Shown here: piece by piece, positions 1 through 12,400 of the stretch
How the letters are laid out: the number at the start of each line of letters is the position of its first letter
Numbering within the stretch: the first letter of the stretch is position 1
Source of the DNA: Carya illinoinensis
Taxonomy: Eukaryota; Streptophyta; Magnoliopsida; Fagales; Juglandaceae
Length of the DNA stretch: 64,000 nt
Direction of reading: 5' to 3'
NCBI RefSeq assembly: GCF_018687715.1
Contig: NC_056752.1
Span: 8,570,001 to 8,634,000, forward strand
The notes under the pieces: model-generated
Seen by the model: the letters and a program-made list of their open reading frames with translations, nothing else
What the model was told of the DNA's origin: nothing
Databases searched by the model: none
Translations under genes and position numbers: made by a program

Positions 1-2517
1 AGATTTAATTCATACTGATATTTGTGGTACCATTTCACCTGCTGCTTTGGGAAATTATAGATACTTCATTATCTTTATTAATGATTATTTTTGTTATGGT
101 TGTATTGAGCTCATTCGAGAAAAATTAGACTCATTGGAAGCTTTTAAGGCTTTCAAGGCTATTGTGAAATTTCAGAAAAATAAGAAAATCAAAACGGTAA
201 GATCAGATAGAGGATGTGAGTTTTATGGAAGATATGATGAAACTAGTAGAAACTCTAGACCTTTTGCTAGATTTCTTGAGGCATGTGGTATCGAGGCTCA
301 ATACAGAATGCCTTGAACTCCTGAACAGAATAGTATTATAGAAAGAAGAAATCGTATTCTTATGGATATGGTGTGGTGTATGCTTAGTCATTCCACTTTG
401 CCTGAATTTTTGTGAGGTGAGGTTTTGACAACTGTTGCATATGTTTTGAATCGAGTGCCAAGTAAATCAGTTTCTAAAACTCCATATGAGTTATGGTCAG
501 ATAAGAGGCCTAGTTGCATCCTTTCTGTGTTTGGGGCTATAAAGCGGAAATAAGGCCTTATAATCCTTAGTAGAAGAAACTTGATGCTAAGACCATTACT
601 GATTATTTTGTTGGCTATTGTGTGGGATCAAGAGACTCTAGATTCTATTGCCCTTCTAATGTTATTAGAATTATTGAATCTGATCGAGTCATTTTCTTTG
701 AGGATGTTAGTGACAATGGGAGTTCAGCGCCACGTGAAGTTGTATTTAGGGAGAATCGTGTTGTTATACCTATTTAGGTTACTTCCCCATCAGTAGCTGC
801 ACCACCAGGAATAGAGGGAACTAGTACTGTTGTCCAAGACCAGGTTGATGACATTATAGATGATATTGATACGAGAACAGATGATATTGTTTTGAGGAGA
901 TCACAGAGAAGTCGTAGACCAGCAATTTCTGACAATTATATTGTCTATTTGCAGGAGCATGAATTTAATATTGGTATGTCTCTTGATCCAGACTCTTTTA
1001 AAGAGGTCATTGATAGTCCTCAATCTTTGTATTGGATGGATGCTATGCATGATGAGACATCAATGTGTCGAAATAGTGTATGGGACTTAGTTGAACTACC
1101 ATGTGGTTATAGGCCAATTGGTTGCAAATGAGTTTTTAAGACCAAGTATAATTTTGAAGGTCAAGTAGAAAGGTATAAAGCTAGGCTTGTTGCTAAGAGC
1201 TTTAACCAAAGAGAATGCATTGATTATAAAGACACTTTCTCATCCGTCTCTACCAAAGATTCTTTTCGGATTATTATGGCATTGGTGGCTAATTTTGATT
1301 TTGAGCTGCATCAAATGGATGTCAAGACAAATTTTCTTAATGGACATCTATTTGAGGATGCGTACATGATGCAACTAGATGGTTTTCAAGTGGAAGGAAA
1401 GGAACACATGGTATATAAACTTAATAAGTCAATTTATAGGCTTAAGTAGGCATCAAGACAATGGTACCTGAAGTTTGATGATATTGTTACCTCTTGTGGT
1501 TTCAAGGAAAATCTTGTTGATCAATTCATATATTTAAGGATCGGTGAGAGTAAGTATATCTTTCTTGTTCTTTTATGTTGATGATATATTATTCAGCACA
1601 AATGATATTGAGCTTCTGTTTGAGACAAAACACATGCTGTCATCTCATTTTGATATGAAAGATCTTGGTGAGACCTCTTATGTTTTAGGTATCCAAATTT
1701 TTCGTGAGGGAACTAAAGGCATTCTTGGATTGTCTCAAAAAACCTACATTGATCAAGTTCTGAGTAGGTTTAATATGCATTCATGTTCTCTTAAGAAAGC
1801 ACCTATTGTAAAATGTGATAAGTTTTCTAAGTCTCAATGCCCTCAAGATGATAATGAGAGGACTCAAATGTAAACGGTTCCCTATTCATTAGTTATGGAT
1901 AGTTTGATGTATGCTCAAGTATGTACACGACCTAATATTGCTTATGTTGTTGGTGTACTTGGAAGATACTTGAGTGATCCTGGTTTGGCTTACAGGAAAG
2001 CTGCAAAGAAAGTACTTAGGTACTTTCAAGGCACTAAAGATCTAATACTTACATATCGGCGATCTGACATTCTTGATATAGCTGGATATTCTGATGCCGA
2101 TTTTGCAGGTTGTTTAGATAACAGGAAATTCACTTATAGTTATGTTTTTATGATGACAGGAGGAGCTGTTTCTTGGAAAAGTGTCAAACAGACACTTATA
2201 GCTTCCTCTACAATGGAGGCAGAGTATTTAGCTTGTTATGAGGCTACATATCAGGCTATATGATTGCGGAACTTTATCTTGGGGTTAGGTGTTGTGAACA
2301 CTATTTCGAGGACGCTGAAGATATTTTGTAACAATTCTGCAACAGTTGCTTTCTCTCGAAACACTAGGAGCTTTTCTCGTTTCAAACATATTGATATTAA
2401 GTATTTGTTTGTTAGAGAGAAAATAGCCGAGTCTTGTATTTGTGTTGAGCATGTTTCCACAAAACACATATTAGCTGACTCACTAACTAAATGTTTAGCT
2501 CCAAAACTATTTCAATA
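1..2517 (+). pseudogene. copia pol remnant: integrase, reverse transcriptase, RNase H
   Basis: The polyprotein would integrate and reverse-transcribe the element. Integrase core: first catalytic Asp at 17-19, second in SDRG at 203-214, and the Glu region EQNSIIERR just after an in-frame TGA at 314-316. RT: the region from about 892 has the KARLVAK and QMDVKT motifs, and the YVDD active site is at 1,574-1,585. RNase H: SDADFAG near 2,090, SSTMEAEYLA near 2,205, and the C-terminal HILADSLTK near 2,465. Breaks include TGA 314-316, TAG 1,447-1,449, TAA 1,871-1,873 and TGA 2,261-2,263, plus frame changes near 540-890 and 1,540. Family assignment is secure from domain order and motifs; the clade was not resolved. 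Confidence 0.9.
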
Positions 2518-2642
2518 GCATGTGACTCATTTGAGATTGTTAAAGTCTTTTGTTGTATTTAGTTAGTGGGAGTTTTGCGATCATTGACTATTTGGTTATA
2601 TTGTTTATGCTCATATTTTGTTGTAAATATATCTTTGTCAAT

Positions 2643-2926
2643 GCATACCTGAGTCACAGGCATTTTGGATAGGGCGTATTTTATGTATTGAGACATTTTG
2701 ATTAGTTTCGTGCTTGAGTCAAGCACATTTTGGACAAGGTGATTGTTTATGTAATGAGACATTATGTTTGATCCCATGCCTAAGTCATGTGCATTTTGGA
2801 CAAGACATACTTTATGTATTGAGACATATTGATTAGTCTCGTGTCTAAATCACGCGCACTGTGGACAAGTCTTATTATCTATCAGAGATAATCTATTTAG
2901 TCTATGCCTGAGTCAGGTGGTTGTGA
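2643..2926 (+). repeat. degenerate 63-67 bp tandem repeat in copia 3' non-coding tail
   Basis: Four units and a partial fifth begin at 2,643, 2,710, 2,776, 2,841 and 2,904, giving spacings of 67, 66, 65 and 63 bp. Each starts with a variant of ATGCCTGAGTCA, followed by GCATTTTGGACAAG and then a TATGTATTGAGACAT-like stretch. The units have diverged, so the array is old. It lies between the RNase H end and the polypurine tract and has no long open frame. Confidence 0.8.
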
Positions 2927-3254
2927 GTATAAGTTTGGTGTCATATATTCTATCGATATTGTCACTAGACTAGGTGTTGCAACTATATTTTGGACAAAGC
3001 TTATTGCTTTAAAGACATTCATATTTGCCTCTGGGGCTTCTTATGGAAACGGGTGTTTGTCACTCTTTTAATTATTTCCATAATGCACTTGCATCTCATT
3101 GGCCTAAGTTACATGATTGCAATTATTAGTCATGTGTCGTATGCCCTGTCGGTGTATCGTTCACTAGCTTGTACTTGAAGGCACATTTTAAACAAGGTTT
3201 TCGATTTTGAGATGCATGTTTGTGTTTACGCTGTGATTAACTATAATGTTATCC

Positions 3255-3558
3255 AAGTGGGAGATTGTTGTATTTATTTATAATGGACTAGCATTATAAT
3301 TTAATCATTGAGCTCATAATGAGATGAGCCATTTTATAGACACATGGAAGCCCCTACTCTCACCGCAATTGAATAGAACTAGCCCATTGAGTTCTATGTG
3401 TGTTCGGCTGGCTCTGTTCTCGTCTCTTTAAAAAATAAGGGGGTTTAGACATGAATTGAACATACACATACAAAGGGGCAGGGAGTAGCATTACTCCATA
3501 GAAACAAACTTTCTCTTTTATTTTACAAGAACTCTAAAGCTCCATGAAAAATCCATCA
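3255..3558 (+). repeat. copia polypurine tract and putative 3' LTR
   Basis: AAGTGGGAGAT at 3,255-3,265 is a typical copia polypurine tract (plus-strand primer site). The LTR would start at 3,266 with TGTTGTATTT. The end at 3,558 is a guess from the TG...CA rule; the LTR could run on to about 3,580 where LINE-like sequence begins. There is no second LTR in the window for comparison. Confidence 0.55.
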
Positions 3559-3828
3559 CGAGTGATTAGAGGTATGTTTTCTTGTTAATTTTCTTCATAG
3601 ATTTGACAAGAGATATTGGTGATCTCGGATTTTGTTCAAAATCCAACATCCTCATCCCTTCCCACTTAATCTGCAAAAATGACCTAAATTTTTCCCCATT
3701 AATTATTCTACCTAACCTTTCAGTAACTTTCATTTCCACCTTTTCCCTAACCCTCGCTTTTTCTCTTCTAAATTTTCCTCTAACCCTCACTTTTTCCATG
3801 AACCCTCACTTTCTCCCTCTTCCAAAAA

Positions 3829-5723
3829 ATGGAAAAAAGCAAGTCAAATCTAGATCTCCTTATTGATCAAATGAAAGCCTTGACGTGGAATGATATCACT
3901 CTGGTCCTAGCTTATGAACCTACGGTAAGGATCTCCAATCATGCCCTCGTTGGTAAGTTGGTTTTTGCAAAAGCTCTTAATAAACACATATTTCACTCTA
4001 CATTCCGTGCGGTTTGGAGTTTTGTTTAGGGGCTCACTATAAAAGGTCTAGGGGTAAAACACTTTCCTCTTTACTTTTCCTTCTCCACTTGAAAACTTAA
4101 GAGTCTTTCATCAAAGACCTTGGAATTTCGAGGGTATCATTTGGTATTAAAGGAATGGCCCCCAAGTTTAAGCCTCCAAGAGATAGACCTTACTTATTCA
4201 GCATTTTGGATACAAATTCATGGATTACCCTTGGGGATGATGACTGAAAATAATGCAAAGAAGATAGGAAGGGTCTTAAGAAGTTTTGTTGATGTTGATC
4301 CATTGTATCTCCCCCACTTGTGTGCAAGACAATTTTTCAGGATCAGAGTTGAGATCAACACGGAAAAACCTCTCTTCAAAGGGTTCACAATGCCATGAGT
4401 CAACAAGGGTCCTGCAAAAATCACGTTCAAATATAAATGCTTATCAAAATTTTGTTATGGCTGCGGAAGGTTAGGTCACTTACAGCAGACTTGTCCTATC
4501 TACATTAACTCAGTTGAAGAGCCTTGGTTTGGTCATTAGATGAGGTCTGAACCTTTGGAACAAAGAGGCATGGCAAGACTTGAAGAGCCACAAAGAGAAC
4601 AACCTCAAATTGTCCCAAACATGATGCATGTTCAACCAATCCCCTCAACTCTGCTTCCTATCAGAATTAGAGAGCCTGTTTAACATTCCACACCCATCAG
4701 TTCACAACCCTTAGCGGAGACAAGAAAGAAGGTCCCAGTTAAAAACCTTGGAAAAGGTAAAGCTGTCATCATAAACTTTGAAGGTGGTGGAAGCAAGAAG
4801 GAATTTTGCATCAAACAACTCTTTCCTGATGCAATTTGCAGCAACAAGCCAGTCCTTCAAGACAATACTATTCACCAAGCTATTAGTCAACCCTCAAAGT
4901 CCAGCCTTTCTCTAAGTGGCAGCAATCCTAATCACCCGGCAAAAGGGATAGAGACTTTTATCAGAAGTAGCCAAAACATCTCCATCATTAATCAGGTCTC
5001 TCTACTCCCAGCGATTTGGATACCAGAGGATCCCCCTTTAGCCTTACAAGTGTCCTTTTCGAGGACAACTTCTCTAGTTCCTCAGACTGCTATGTAGTCA
5101 CCCTTAACTCAAGGGGTACCTCTTGTCTCAAATCTCCCCTTCATCCTGTCGACCCAGCCAACCAAACCACATCCCTTTCCAGATGAAACATTAGTTGAGC
5201 CCAACCCCGCCACTTCCTTTCTTAAACAAATCATATCCCAACTCAAAAATAAAGATGGGCCTAACGAATTTTCCAAACCCAAGCATAACATCTCTACGTT
5301 GGTCAGCCTATTAGGTAAGGCTTGTATAGCCTTTAATCAAATTAGCCACACCTGACACCGCTCGAAGACCCCACTGAAACTCAATCTCATACCAAAAACA
5401 AAATGTCTCCCCCAATTCCTACCCCCTCTAATCTCTCCTGTGAACCTACAAAAAAGAGAAAGGAATTTCTTAATGAGAAAAGTAATCCCCATTTTCCAAA
5501 CAAAAAAGTTTTTCTTAGTGCAAAGGTACCAGTTGTTAATATGAAAGATGCTGAAGATGATACTGGGAGTTTTGATATAAACAAGGAGGGACAATAACCA
5601 GAAGCAGTTCTACCAAATATCGAGGCCTCAAGGAAGATTAAAGTGGACAAAGTTCAAAGAAAACCAAGGAACAACACCAATATTATTCGGTATGCTCCCT
5701 ACCAGAATCAAGTAGGCATATAG
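3829..5723 (+). pseudogene. LINE ORF1: DUF4283 and CCHC zinc-knuckle protein
   Basis: ORF1 of plant L1 elements encodes a nucleic-acid-binding protein thought to package the element RNA. The start at 3,829 gives MEKSKSNLDLLIDQ. The DUF4283-like part runs to about 4,400 and includes YHLVLKEWPPSLSLQEIDL and FWIQIHGLPLG. A CX2CX4HX4C zinc knuckle lies at 4,453-4,494. The remainder is a low-complexity, polar tail ending near a TAG at 5,721-5,723. The frame is broken by TAG at 4,027-4,029, a TGA near 4,396, a TAG at 5,095-5,097 and several shifts. The knuckle cysteines and histidine are all present despite the decay. Confidence 0.85.
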
Positions 5724-5810
5724 TAATAAAGCCTAGACCCAAACCATGAATCTCTTCCCCATGAATCCAACTACTGAGGTGGCAGGGTGCTTACTGCCAC
5801 CCAAGAACCC

Positions 5811-8800
5811 ATGAAGCACTTATCTTGGAATTGCTTAGGTATTGCCCGGGATCGTGCAATTCTGTCTCTTAGGGCAAATATTAGGTATTATAATCTTAAT
5901 GTTATTTTCTTTTCTAAAACTTTATTACCTAGTAATGATACCATTAGCTTGGTTAATTGGTTGGGTTTCATGCCGCTTCGACTGGAAAATTTTGGGGGAG
6001 GGGGCTTTTGATGCTATATCGACCGGGAGTTGATATAAAAATTGTAAATATTTCTAATAATGTTATCTCTATTTTAGTGTATTCTCATCTCTTCCATATG
6101 CCATGGCTTCTTAATATGATTTACTGTCCTGCTCCATATAGAAAAAAGCAAATCTTTTGGGAACACCTTAACCATATAACCAATTTGTTTAATGGGCCTT
6201 CTTTAGCCATAGAGGACTTCGATTATATCTTATCAAAGGTTGAAAATTTTGGTGGTAAACCTGTTGCCCAATCCTCTCGTCTTCGAGGTCTCTATCTCTT
6301 CATGAAAAGATTCGGTTTAGTGGACCTTATGCCTTTTGGCCCCAAGTTCACTTGGACAAACAATAGGCACGGTCCTTCCTTGATCAAATAAAGACTTGAT
6401 AAAGGAGTTGCTAACATTTCTTAGCTGAATCTATTCCCCCAATCCTCTCTTACCACCCTCACTCGTGTCACCTTTGATCTTGCTCCCATTCTCCTCGATA
6501 CTTCAAACAAGGATAGTCATCCTAAATCTTTCAAATTTGAAGAATTTTGGCTAAGGGATCATTCTATTTTCAAAATTATAAAAGATGCTTGGAGTTCTTC
6601 AATTGTTTTGACCCCCTCCTTTATCCTTTCCAAAAAACTCAAAGCTACAAAGAAAGCTCTCCGTTTTTGGAATAAAAATATTTTTGTTCATATCCAATCT
6701 CAAATCAAACATCTTACAGAGACTCTCTCTTCCCTTCAAGAGAAAGATATCATCTGTCACTCTAGTTCCTTAGAGTCTGATTTAAAGGAGAACATCAATG
6801 AATTGCTTTGTAGAGAAGAAACCCTTTGGAAGCAAAAATCTTGGGTCACTTGGCTTACAACTACGGATTTAAACACCAAATTTTTTCATGCTTCTACTTC
6901 CATAAGACATAGAGCTAACAACAATGAGTGTCTCAAATTGGGTAGAAATCAATGGACTACTAATAAATCTGTCATTGTCACTAGAATCCAAGACCACTTC
7001 AAAGAAGCTTACTCTTCTTCCCACCCGACCCCGGTAAAAGGTATTGAAAATATTTTTCCCACAAAAATCATTTCTAGGGATAATGACTTCTTGTGCAAAA
7101 TCCCCACGGATGAGGATATCACTTTGATAGTGAAAAAAACTCTCGTCCTCTAAAGCCCCTGGCTTGGATAGTTTCATAGGTCTATTCTACAAAATCTTTT
7201 GGGAAGTCATCAAAGTTGACGTGATTGCGGCCATTAAAAGCTTTTTTTATCCATGGCAAACTCCTCAAAAGAGTTATACCATACCAATCTCGTCCTTATT
7301 CCTAAAACCGATAATCCAAATGATATCAATCAATTCAAGCCTGTTAGCCTTTCCAGCGTGTGCTATAAAATTATAGCTAAAATTCTTACTAATAGGCTCA
7401 TAAGCATCCTCTCAAACATTATCTCCCCTTACCAAACAACTTTTGTCCCGGGTCGCCATATTCATGAAAATACCATTTTGGCTCAGGAGATTTTCTACAC
7501 AATGAAAAAATCAAATGGCCGTGTTGGCCAAATAGCTATCAAAATTGACATGACAAAAGCTTTTGATTATATGGAATAGGCTTTCATTCTCTCTGTTCTA
7601 CATCACGCAGGTCAGTAGTTAATGGATCAATTGGATCGATGAATGTATTTTGACTATGTCTTACTCTATGATAATTAATGGAACCCCTCATGGCTTCTTC
7701 GTACCTTAAAAGGCCTTCGAGAATGTGACTCTCTATCTCTCTTCCTTTTCATTCTGGGCATGGAAGTCCTCTCCAGAATTATTATCCAAAATGAGCATCT
7801 TCACCACATTAGAGGGATAAAATTGTCAAGAGGAGGTCTTTCCACTTCTCATCTCCTTTTTGCTAATGATCTTTTCGTCTCAGCCATTGACCAAACAGCA
7901 CATTCTTTTGCAGAAAGTCTAGAGCGTTTCAATTCCTGGTCGGGGCAGAGCATTAACCAGAGGAAATCTTCATTACACTTAAGTAGGAATGCCACTCCAG
8001 AAAACATTCGAAATGTTAAAAATTCTTTTAGATTTAGAGTTTCCCCTTCAAACTCTAAATACTTAGGACTACCCCTTTCTTCTAGAACAGACATGAAATC
8101 TTTTCTTTCAAATCGTTTGAGTAAAATCAGAACAAAACTCCTAGGGTGGAAAACAAAAACCCCTTCGCAAGCGTAAAAACCTGTCTTGATCAGAGCCGTG
8201 GCCAATACTATTCCCTCTTATGTCATGTCCACCTCCTTTATTCCAAAATCTCTATAAAAAAATGGATGATCTTTTCCGTAGATTCTGGTGGGGTTACAAT
8301 GATCAAGACAAGAATAAATTTACTCTAAAATCTTGAAAAACCATTTGCACCCCTAAATCTTTGGGCTACTTGGGCCTAAAAAATATGCTTGCTTTCAACT
8401 CGGCTCTTGTTATGAAGTTTGCTTGGAACTTAATTAACGAGACTTCCAGTCTTTGGAAAGAAGCAATTTCAAAAATTTATCTCCGGACAAACTCGTTCTT
8501 TGAGGCCATCCCCAAACCTTCGGATTCTTTGTTTTGAAAAAACCTCCTCAAGTAAAAAGATTTCCTAAGAACCAGTATTTGCTTTCAAAATAATAATGGG
8601 GTCAATACAAACGTCTGGAATGATCATTGGATCCCCTCCATACCTTCTGGCAAGCCTATTCCTAATCCCTCATACTCTGGATATGATCAAAACACTAAAG
8701 TGGCCGAGCTAACCCTTGAAAATCCGAGGAGATGGAATACGCTCTTCTTGGACACACTCTTCACAAAACATACATCCAAAGAAATCCAAAAAATTCATTT

Positions 8801-9871
8801 GGCAATAAAATTTCCATTCTTCTCCTAAGAAAATTAGATGGCTTCATCATTCCTTGGGAAATTTCTCTGTCAAATCAACCTATGCTAAGTTGGTTAGTGA
8901 GGCCTTCCCTCCCATTCCCACTTTTAATTGGAAAGGTTTATGGCAAATTAAGTTGCACGACTGTCTTAAATTAATTTTTTGAAAATTTTTCCATAAATTT
9001 CTGCCAACCAAGGTTTTAATTGGTTCTATCATTCCCTTTGAATATGAGCTCATCAAATGTATTTTGTGCAAAACTGAGCTTGAAGATCTCACCCACATTT
9101 TCCTCAAATGCTCATTTTCTTGTATTCTGTGGAGGAATTCCAATTGGCCTATAGAAATCTCCCTGTTTACAACTCAATCTATCTCTAACTGGGTTAAAAC
9201 TATCCTCAATCCATTGGAAGTTAACATCGCAAAGGAAGATCATCATTCCTTCTAGATCTTTGCTACCATTGCTATGGATAACCTTTGGTTCATTAGGAAC
9301 AAATTGGAGCACAATCATTTTGTCCCCTCCCCTAGGTCCTATAAAGAGTCTGTCCAAAATTCTTTTCAACAGCACTGCAGAGCTTGGTCCTTGGAAAACA
9401 ACCAAGTAGGAGAAAATGAAGACATGCATCAAGTGGGATTTCACCTCATCTTCTTTGATGTTGCAGTCAGGCGGTAGGGGAATATATTGGCAACATTATG
9501 TGTGAAAGATACAGGTGAAATTGTCTTTGCAAAAACTGATCTCTCATATAGTGGTAGCCTGAACTTAGGAGAAGTATCAATGGCATTAATGGGCATTAAA
9601 GAAGCATCTATGCTAAACCTGGAAAGAATCATTCTTCTAGGAGATTCTAATGTGACCATCAAAGCTATCTCTCACTCCATTATCCAAGGTTGGATCTTGA
9701 GCCTCATAGTCAGTGATATCAAATATATTTTAAATTCATTATTGGAATAAAAAGTAATGAAAATTCATCGATCATCAAAATCGATGCACGCACAATCTGG
9801 TGCAGTGGGCAGCGGCAATGCAAGCCTTTGACAATATTCTCTTGACCAAACTTCCTCCATCTTTATTGTAA
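5811..9871 (+). pseudogene. LINE ORF2: endonuclease, reverse transcriptase, zf-RVT, RNase H
   Basis: ORF2 provides target nicking and reverse transcription. The ATG at 5,811 gives MKHLSWNCLGIARD, the usual start of a plant LINE APE-type endonuclease. RT motifs follow from about 7,150 (APGLDS), with LVLIPKTDNP near 7,280, FKPVSLSSVCYK near 7,335, and PGRHIHENTILAQE near 7,450. The active-site motif at 7,859-7,870 reads FAND rather than the family's usual FADD, so a catalytic Asp is lost. A zf-RVT region with CILCKTELEDLTH lies near 9,060. RNase H with GDSNVTIKA lies near 9,640, and its tail (NLVQWAAAM) runs in another frame to TAA at 9,869-9,871. Stops and frame changes occur throughout, for example TAA near 6,389, TAG near 7,577 and TAA near 8,174. 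Confidence 0.9.
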
Positions 9872-9980
9872 TTTCACAGTGGTAAAGCTCCACCCTTATT
9901 TGTATCAATTCGGATCTTAACTTTGTATCTTGTGATATTGGCTATATATATATAAGATGTTTCTTGCTAAAAAAAAAATT

Positions 9981-10322
9981 ATGAATTTGAACAACTTTAT
10001 TTTCTTTTATTTTTTTACTATTTCAACAGTCTACTTTTATGAAGATGTATACAATTTATGTTCAAGATAATTATACTAGATGACAATTTAGTAGATTGAA
10101 TGGATGGTAATCAAGAGATTAGTACAAATGCAACTTCTTAATTTGATCATTATAGTTTTGTTTTGAGAACAATAAGGTTGTTGATCTACAAATCCCTTAC
10201 AATTTTACAACAATGGAAATGTGGATTTTGAGCCATGGAGGATTTGTAATATAAGAGTATATTAAAGAAAATTATTTGTATAATAGAGCTCATTTTTTTT
10301 TTGTATAATAAAAATTAAATTT
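9981..10322. other. AT-rich spacer, nothing recognised
   Basis: Between the LINE A-run and the minus-strand copia LTR. It is AT-rich with short homopolymers and no frame or repeat that I recognise. Confidence 0.6.
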
Positions 10323-10605
10323 TGTTATAAAACTAAAGATAATTAGCAAGAGAATTGAAAAATAGCAAGTAATCTTAACACTTTAGGAGCTCAATATCAT
10401 TTTCTTTGAATTTCTTGTGTTATACAAATGATCCTCAAGACATGTTTATAGGCATAGGAGGATAAGAGCTGAAGGGATGATACATGAGATACATTGATGA
10501 ATTTAGGAATGTCAAGAGTTGGTACATGAATGAGAATTCTAAGAGTCGGTACATAAGATGGAAACCAAATGGTCATCTACCAAATTCATGTATGCATTTA
10601 TAACA
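10323..10605 (-). repeat. copia 3' LTR with 9-bp terminal inverted repeats
   Basis: The LTR opens and closes with TGTTATAAA and TTTATAACA, a perfect 9-bp inverted pair with the TG...CA ends expected of LTRs. It is preceded (minus strand) by a purine-rich ATGGGGA. Length is 283 bp. The partner LTR is not in the window. Confidence 0.7.
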
Positions 10606-10861
10606 TCCCCATTGGATGACCAGACACAAAGAACACGTCTCGTTAAAACTTTGTCAAGGAAAAACTCGATGGAAATAAAAACCAACGGCAAAAGAAAATG
10701 AGTACAATATTCTTGTGTATCTTCGAATACTTTAAAATTGCCTCATTAAAACTTTGCAGAGAAAAAATCAGCAAGGAAAAACCTTATTGAAAGAAAAAGA
10801 ATACAATCCGTATAATCATTTTCTCCCCCTCAAAAGTATGTAGAGTTTCAATACTTTACAA

Positions 10862-11092
10862 TTAAAGATTCTTGAGTAGATGCATTCCAATGCTGTGTAT
10901 CAACTTTTTAAATATTACAGTTGCTAATGTTTTAATAAATAAATCCGTCAAATTATTGTATTTGCTTGACATCAATATCAGTACCCTTCTTAAGCTCATG
11001 TGTATAAAATAATTTTCCCGAAATATACTCAGCTCTACCACTTTTGATATAACCTCCTTTAATTTATGTGATGCAAGTAACATTATCTTCAT
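10862..11092 (-). pseudogene. copia RNase H C-terminus, frameshifted
   Basis: The last part reads LTDLFIKTLATVIFKKLIHS, the conserved end of copia polyproteins (the family normally has a LADLFTKALP-like motif here). The preceding part is in a second frame and reads IKGGYIKS and LFYTHELKKGTDIDVKQI. A frameshift therefore lies near 10,955. The remnant is non-functional and covers only the last 75 or so residues of RNase H. Confidence 0.75.
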
Positions 11093-12099
11093 ATTATGTT
11101 ATTGAACTATTTTTTTATTGTGGACAAACCACACTTATTTCTAATGTATTAAATTAATGATCTTAATTAAATATATTCCTAGCCTGCTTTATAAATTTCA
11201 ATACTCTTTGAGTAGTTGGAAGAAATATCAAGTAATGTTTACTTGATAGATCTTCATAAAATAATTATAACTCTATAAATAAACAGTATCTTGTTTGTGA
11301 ATTTATAATTTTATAACAGTTCCTAAATAGTCTAGGCAAAAAGGTGGAAGGGTGGGGTTTTATTAATGGCTGTTTGTGGGTGCATGTATAACAAAAATTT
11401 TATATGGAGTTATTTTGTAGATTTTTTTTCTTGTACTTTATTAATATAATTGATTATATTATTTTTAATATAAAATAATTATATTAATAAATTATATAAA
11501 AAATACATAAAAATAATTATATATAATAGAATTGGCGTGGATAATGATCTTGTTTGGTAGTTGGGCATCTTTGATGTGCGTATTAGATCTAATCATTCGA
11601 GTTGACGTGTTTATTCCTTTTTCCCAATGTTTTGTTATTTAATTAGGTTAATAAAAATGACAAAGTAATTAGCATTTAAGAAAAATAATTTAGCCAGTGA
11701 AATTTTTTTATAAAATTAAATTTATAAAATAATTTAATTTAATGTAATATATTAGATTATTAAATTATTTTTATTATAAATTAAATCTAACATATTAATA
11801 AAGTCATATCAATTTATAAATTTATTTTTGTAATATTTATTTATGACTATAATACTTCTTTTAAAAAAAAAATGATATTTACAATTCTAGAATTATTTCT
11901 TTAATTATAGATTCATTTTATTTAACAAAATGAGTATAGTTGAAATTCACATGAAAAGATTATTTCTTTAATGATAGATTCAACTTTTTTATAAATGGAG
12001 TGTGCAAAATTTGTTCAACCTCAAAATTGTAAATAACATTTATCTTTCTACTTTTAATTATCTATTTTTTAAAAAAGGTTGTTGAACTTTAGAATAATT
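11093..12099. other. AT-rich DNA with a possible fold-back element
   Basis: Very AT-rich sequence without frames. At about 11,430-11,530, TTAATATAATTGATTATATT is followed by a partly complementary AATTATATTAATAAATTATA stretch, so it could fold back. It resembles the structure at 15,962-16,115 and part of 37,190-37,250. I take it as a low-confidence MITE-like fold-back, with nothing else recognised. Confidence 0.3.
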
Positions 12100-12400
12100 C
12101 TTATTGCAGTCCACAAATGAAGACTACTTTGTAGGCCTAAATGAAACGGGAGCGTTTTGTTTAAGTGAAAGCTGAGTGAGAACAACACATAAGAATTCGA
12201 CTGTATTTGGGGTGTTGCGAATACATCAACACTTCTTAACATATTCCACTAATATTCATTACTTTATTAATATTTTTTACATACTTTTTACTACTATTCA
12301 TTACTTTTTACTACTATTCAATATTTTATTATTATTTTTCACTAACTTTTTTTTACTACTATTCACAACATATGATTTGCAAAGAGAAGGCAGAGAGAGA
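12100..12400. repeat. repeat-rich stretch with TACTACTATTCA units
   Basis: TTTACTACTATTCA occurs at about 12,288, 12,309 and 12,353 within an AT-rich stretch. Similar 'CTACTATTCA' arrays are part of common plant MITEs as I recall them, but I cannot define terminal inverted repeats here. No protein is supported, although open frames cross the region. Confidence 0.3.

Larger units (their letters stand above)
1..3558 (+). mobile_element. Ty1/copia LTR retrotransposon, 5' part outside the window
   Basis: This is the 3' half of a copia element: integrase, reverse transcriptase and RNase H in copia order, then a non-coding tail with tandem repeats, a polypurine tract and the start of an LTR. Gag, the 5' LTR and the primer site lie before base 1. 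All frames carry stops or shifts, so the element is dead. The right boundary is uncertain; 3,558 is the first plausible LTR end in CA before the LINE begins. No target-site duplication can be tested because the left end is missing. Confidence 0.85.
3570..9980 (+). mobile_element. plant L1-type LINE, nearly full length, degenerate
   Basis: A non-LTR retrotransposon with a 5' leader, an ORF1 encoding a DUF4283/zinc-knuckle protein, an ORF2 encoding endonuclease, reverse transcriptase and RNase H, and a short 3' UTR ending in an A-run at about 9,969-9,978. It lies directly after the copia LTR. The 5' boundary is approximate because I found no convincing target-site duplication on either side of the A-run. 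Many stops and frame changes show it is inactive. Confidence 0.85.
10323..11092 (-). mobile_element. copia retrotransposon 3' remnant, minus strand
   Basis: Reading on the minus strand: the end of a copia RNase H, a short A/T-rich stretch, a polypurine-like CCAATGGGGA just before 10,605, and a complete 283-bp LTR. No gag, integrase or 5' LTR follows at higher coordinates, so this is the 3' end of a truncated element. It is a different family from the copia at 1-3,558, because its RNase H tail and LTR do not resemble that element. Confidence 0.75.

Noticed and set aside
9960..10025. Target-site duplication of the LINE (AACTTT..TTTTATTTT near 3,508 and 9,990)
   Set aside because: The similarity is loose and in low-complexity T-rich sequence, so it cannot fix the 5' end.
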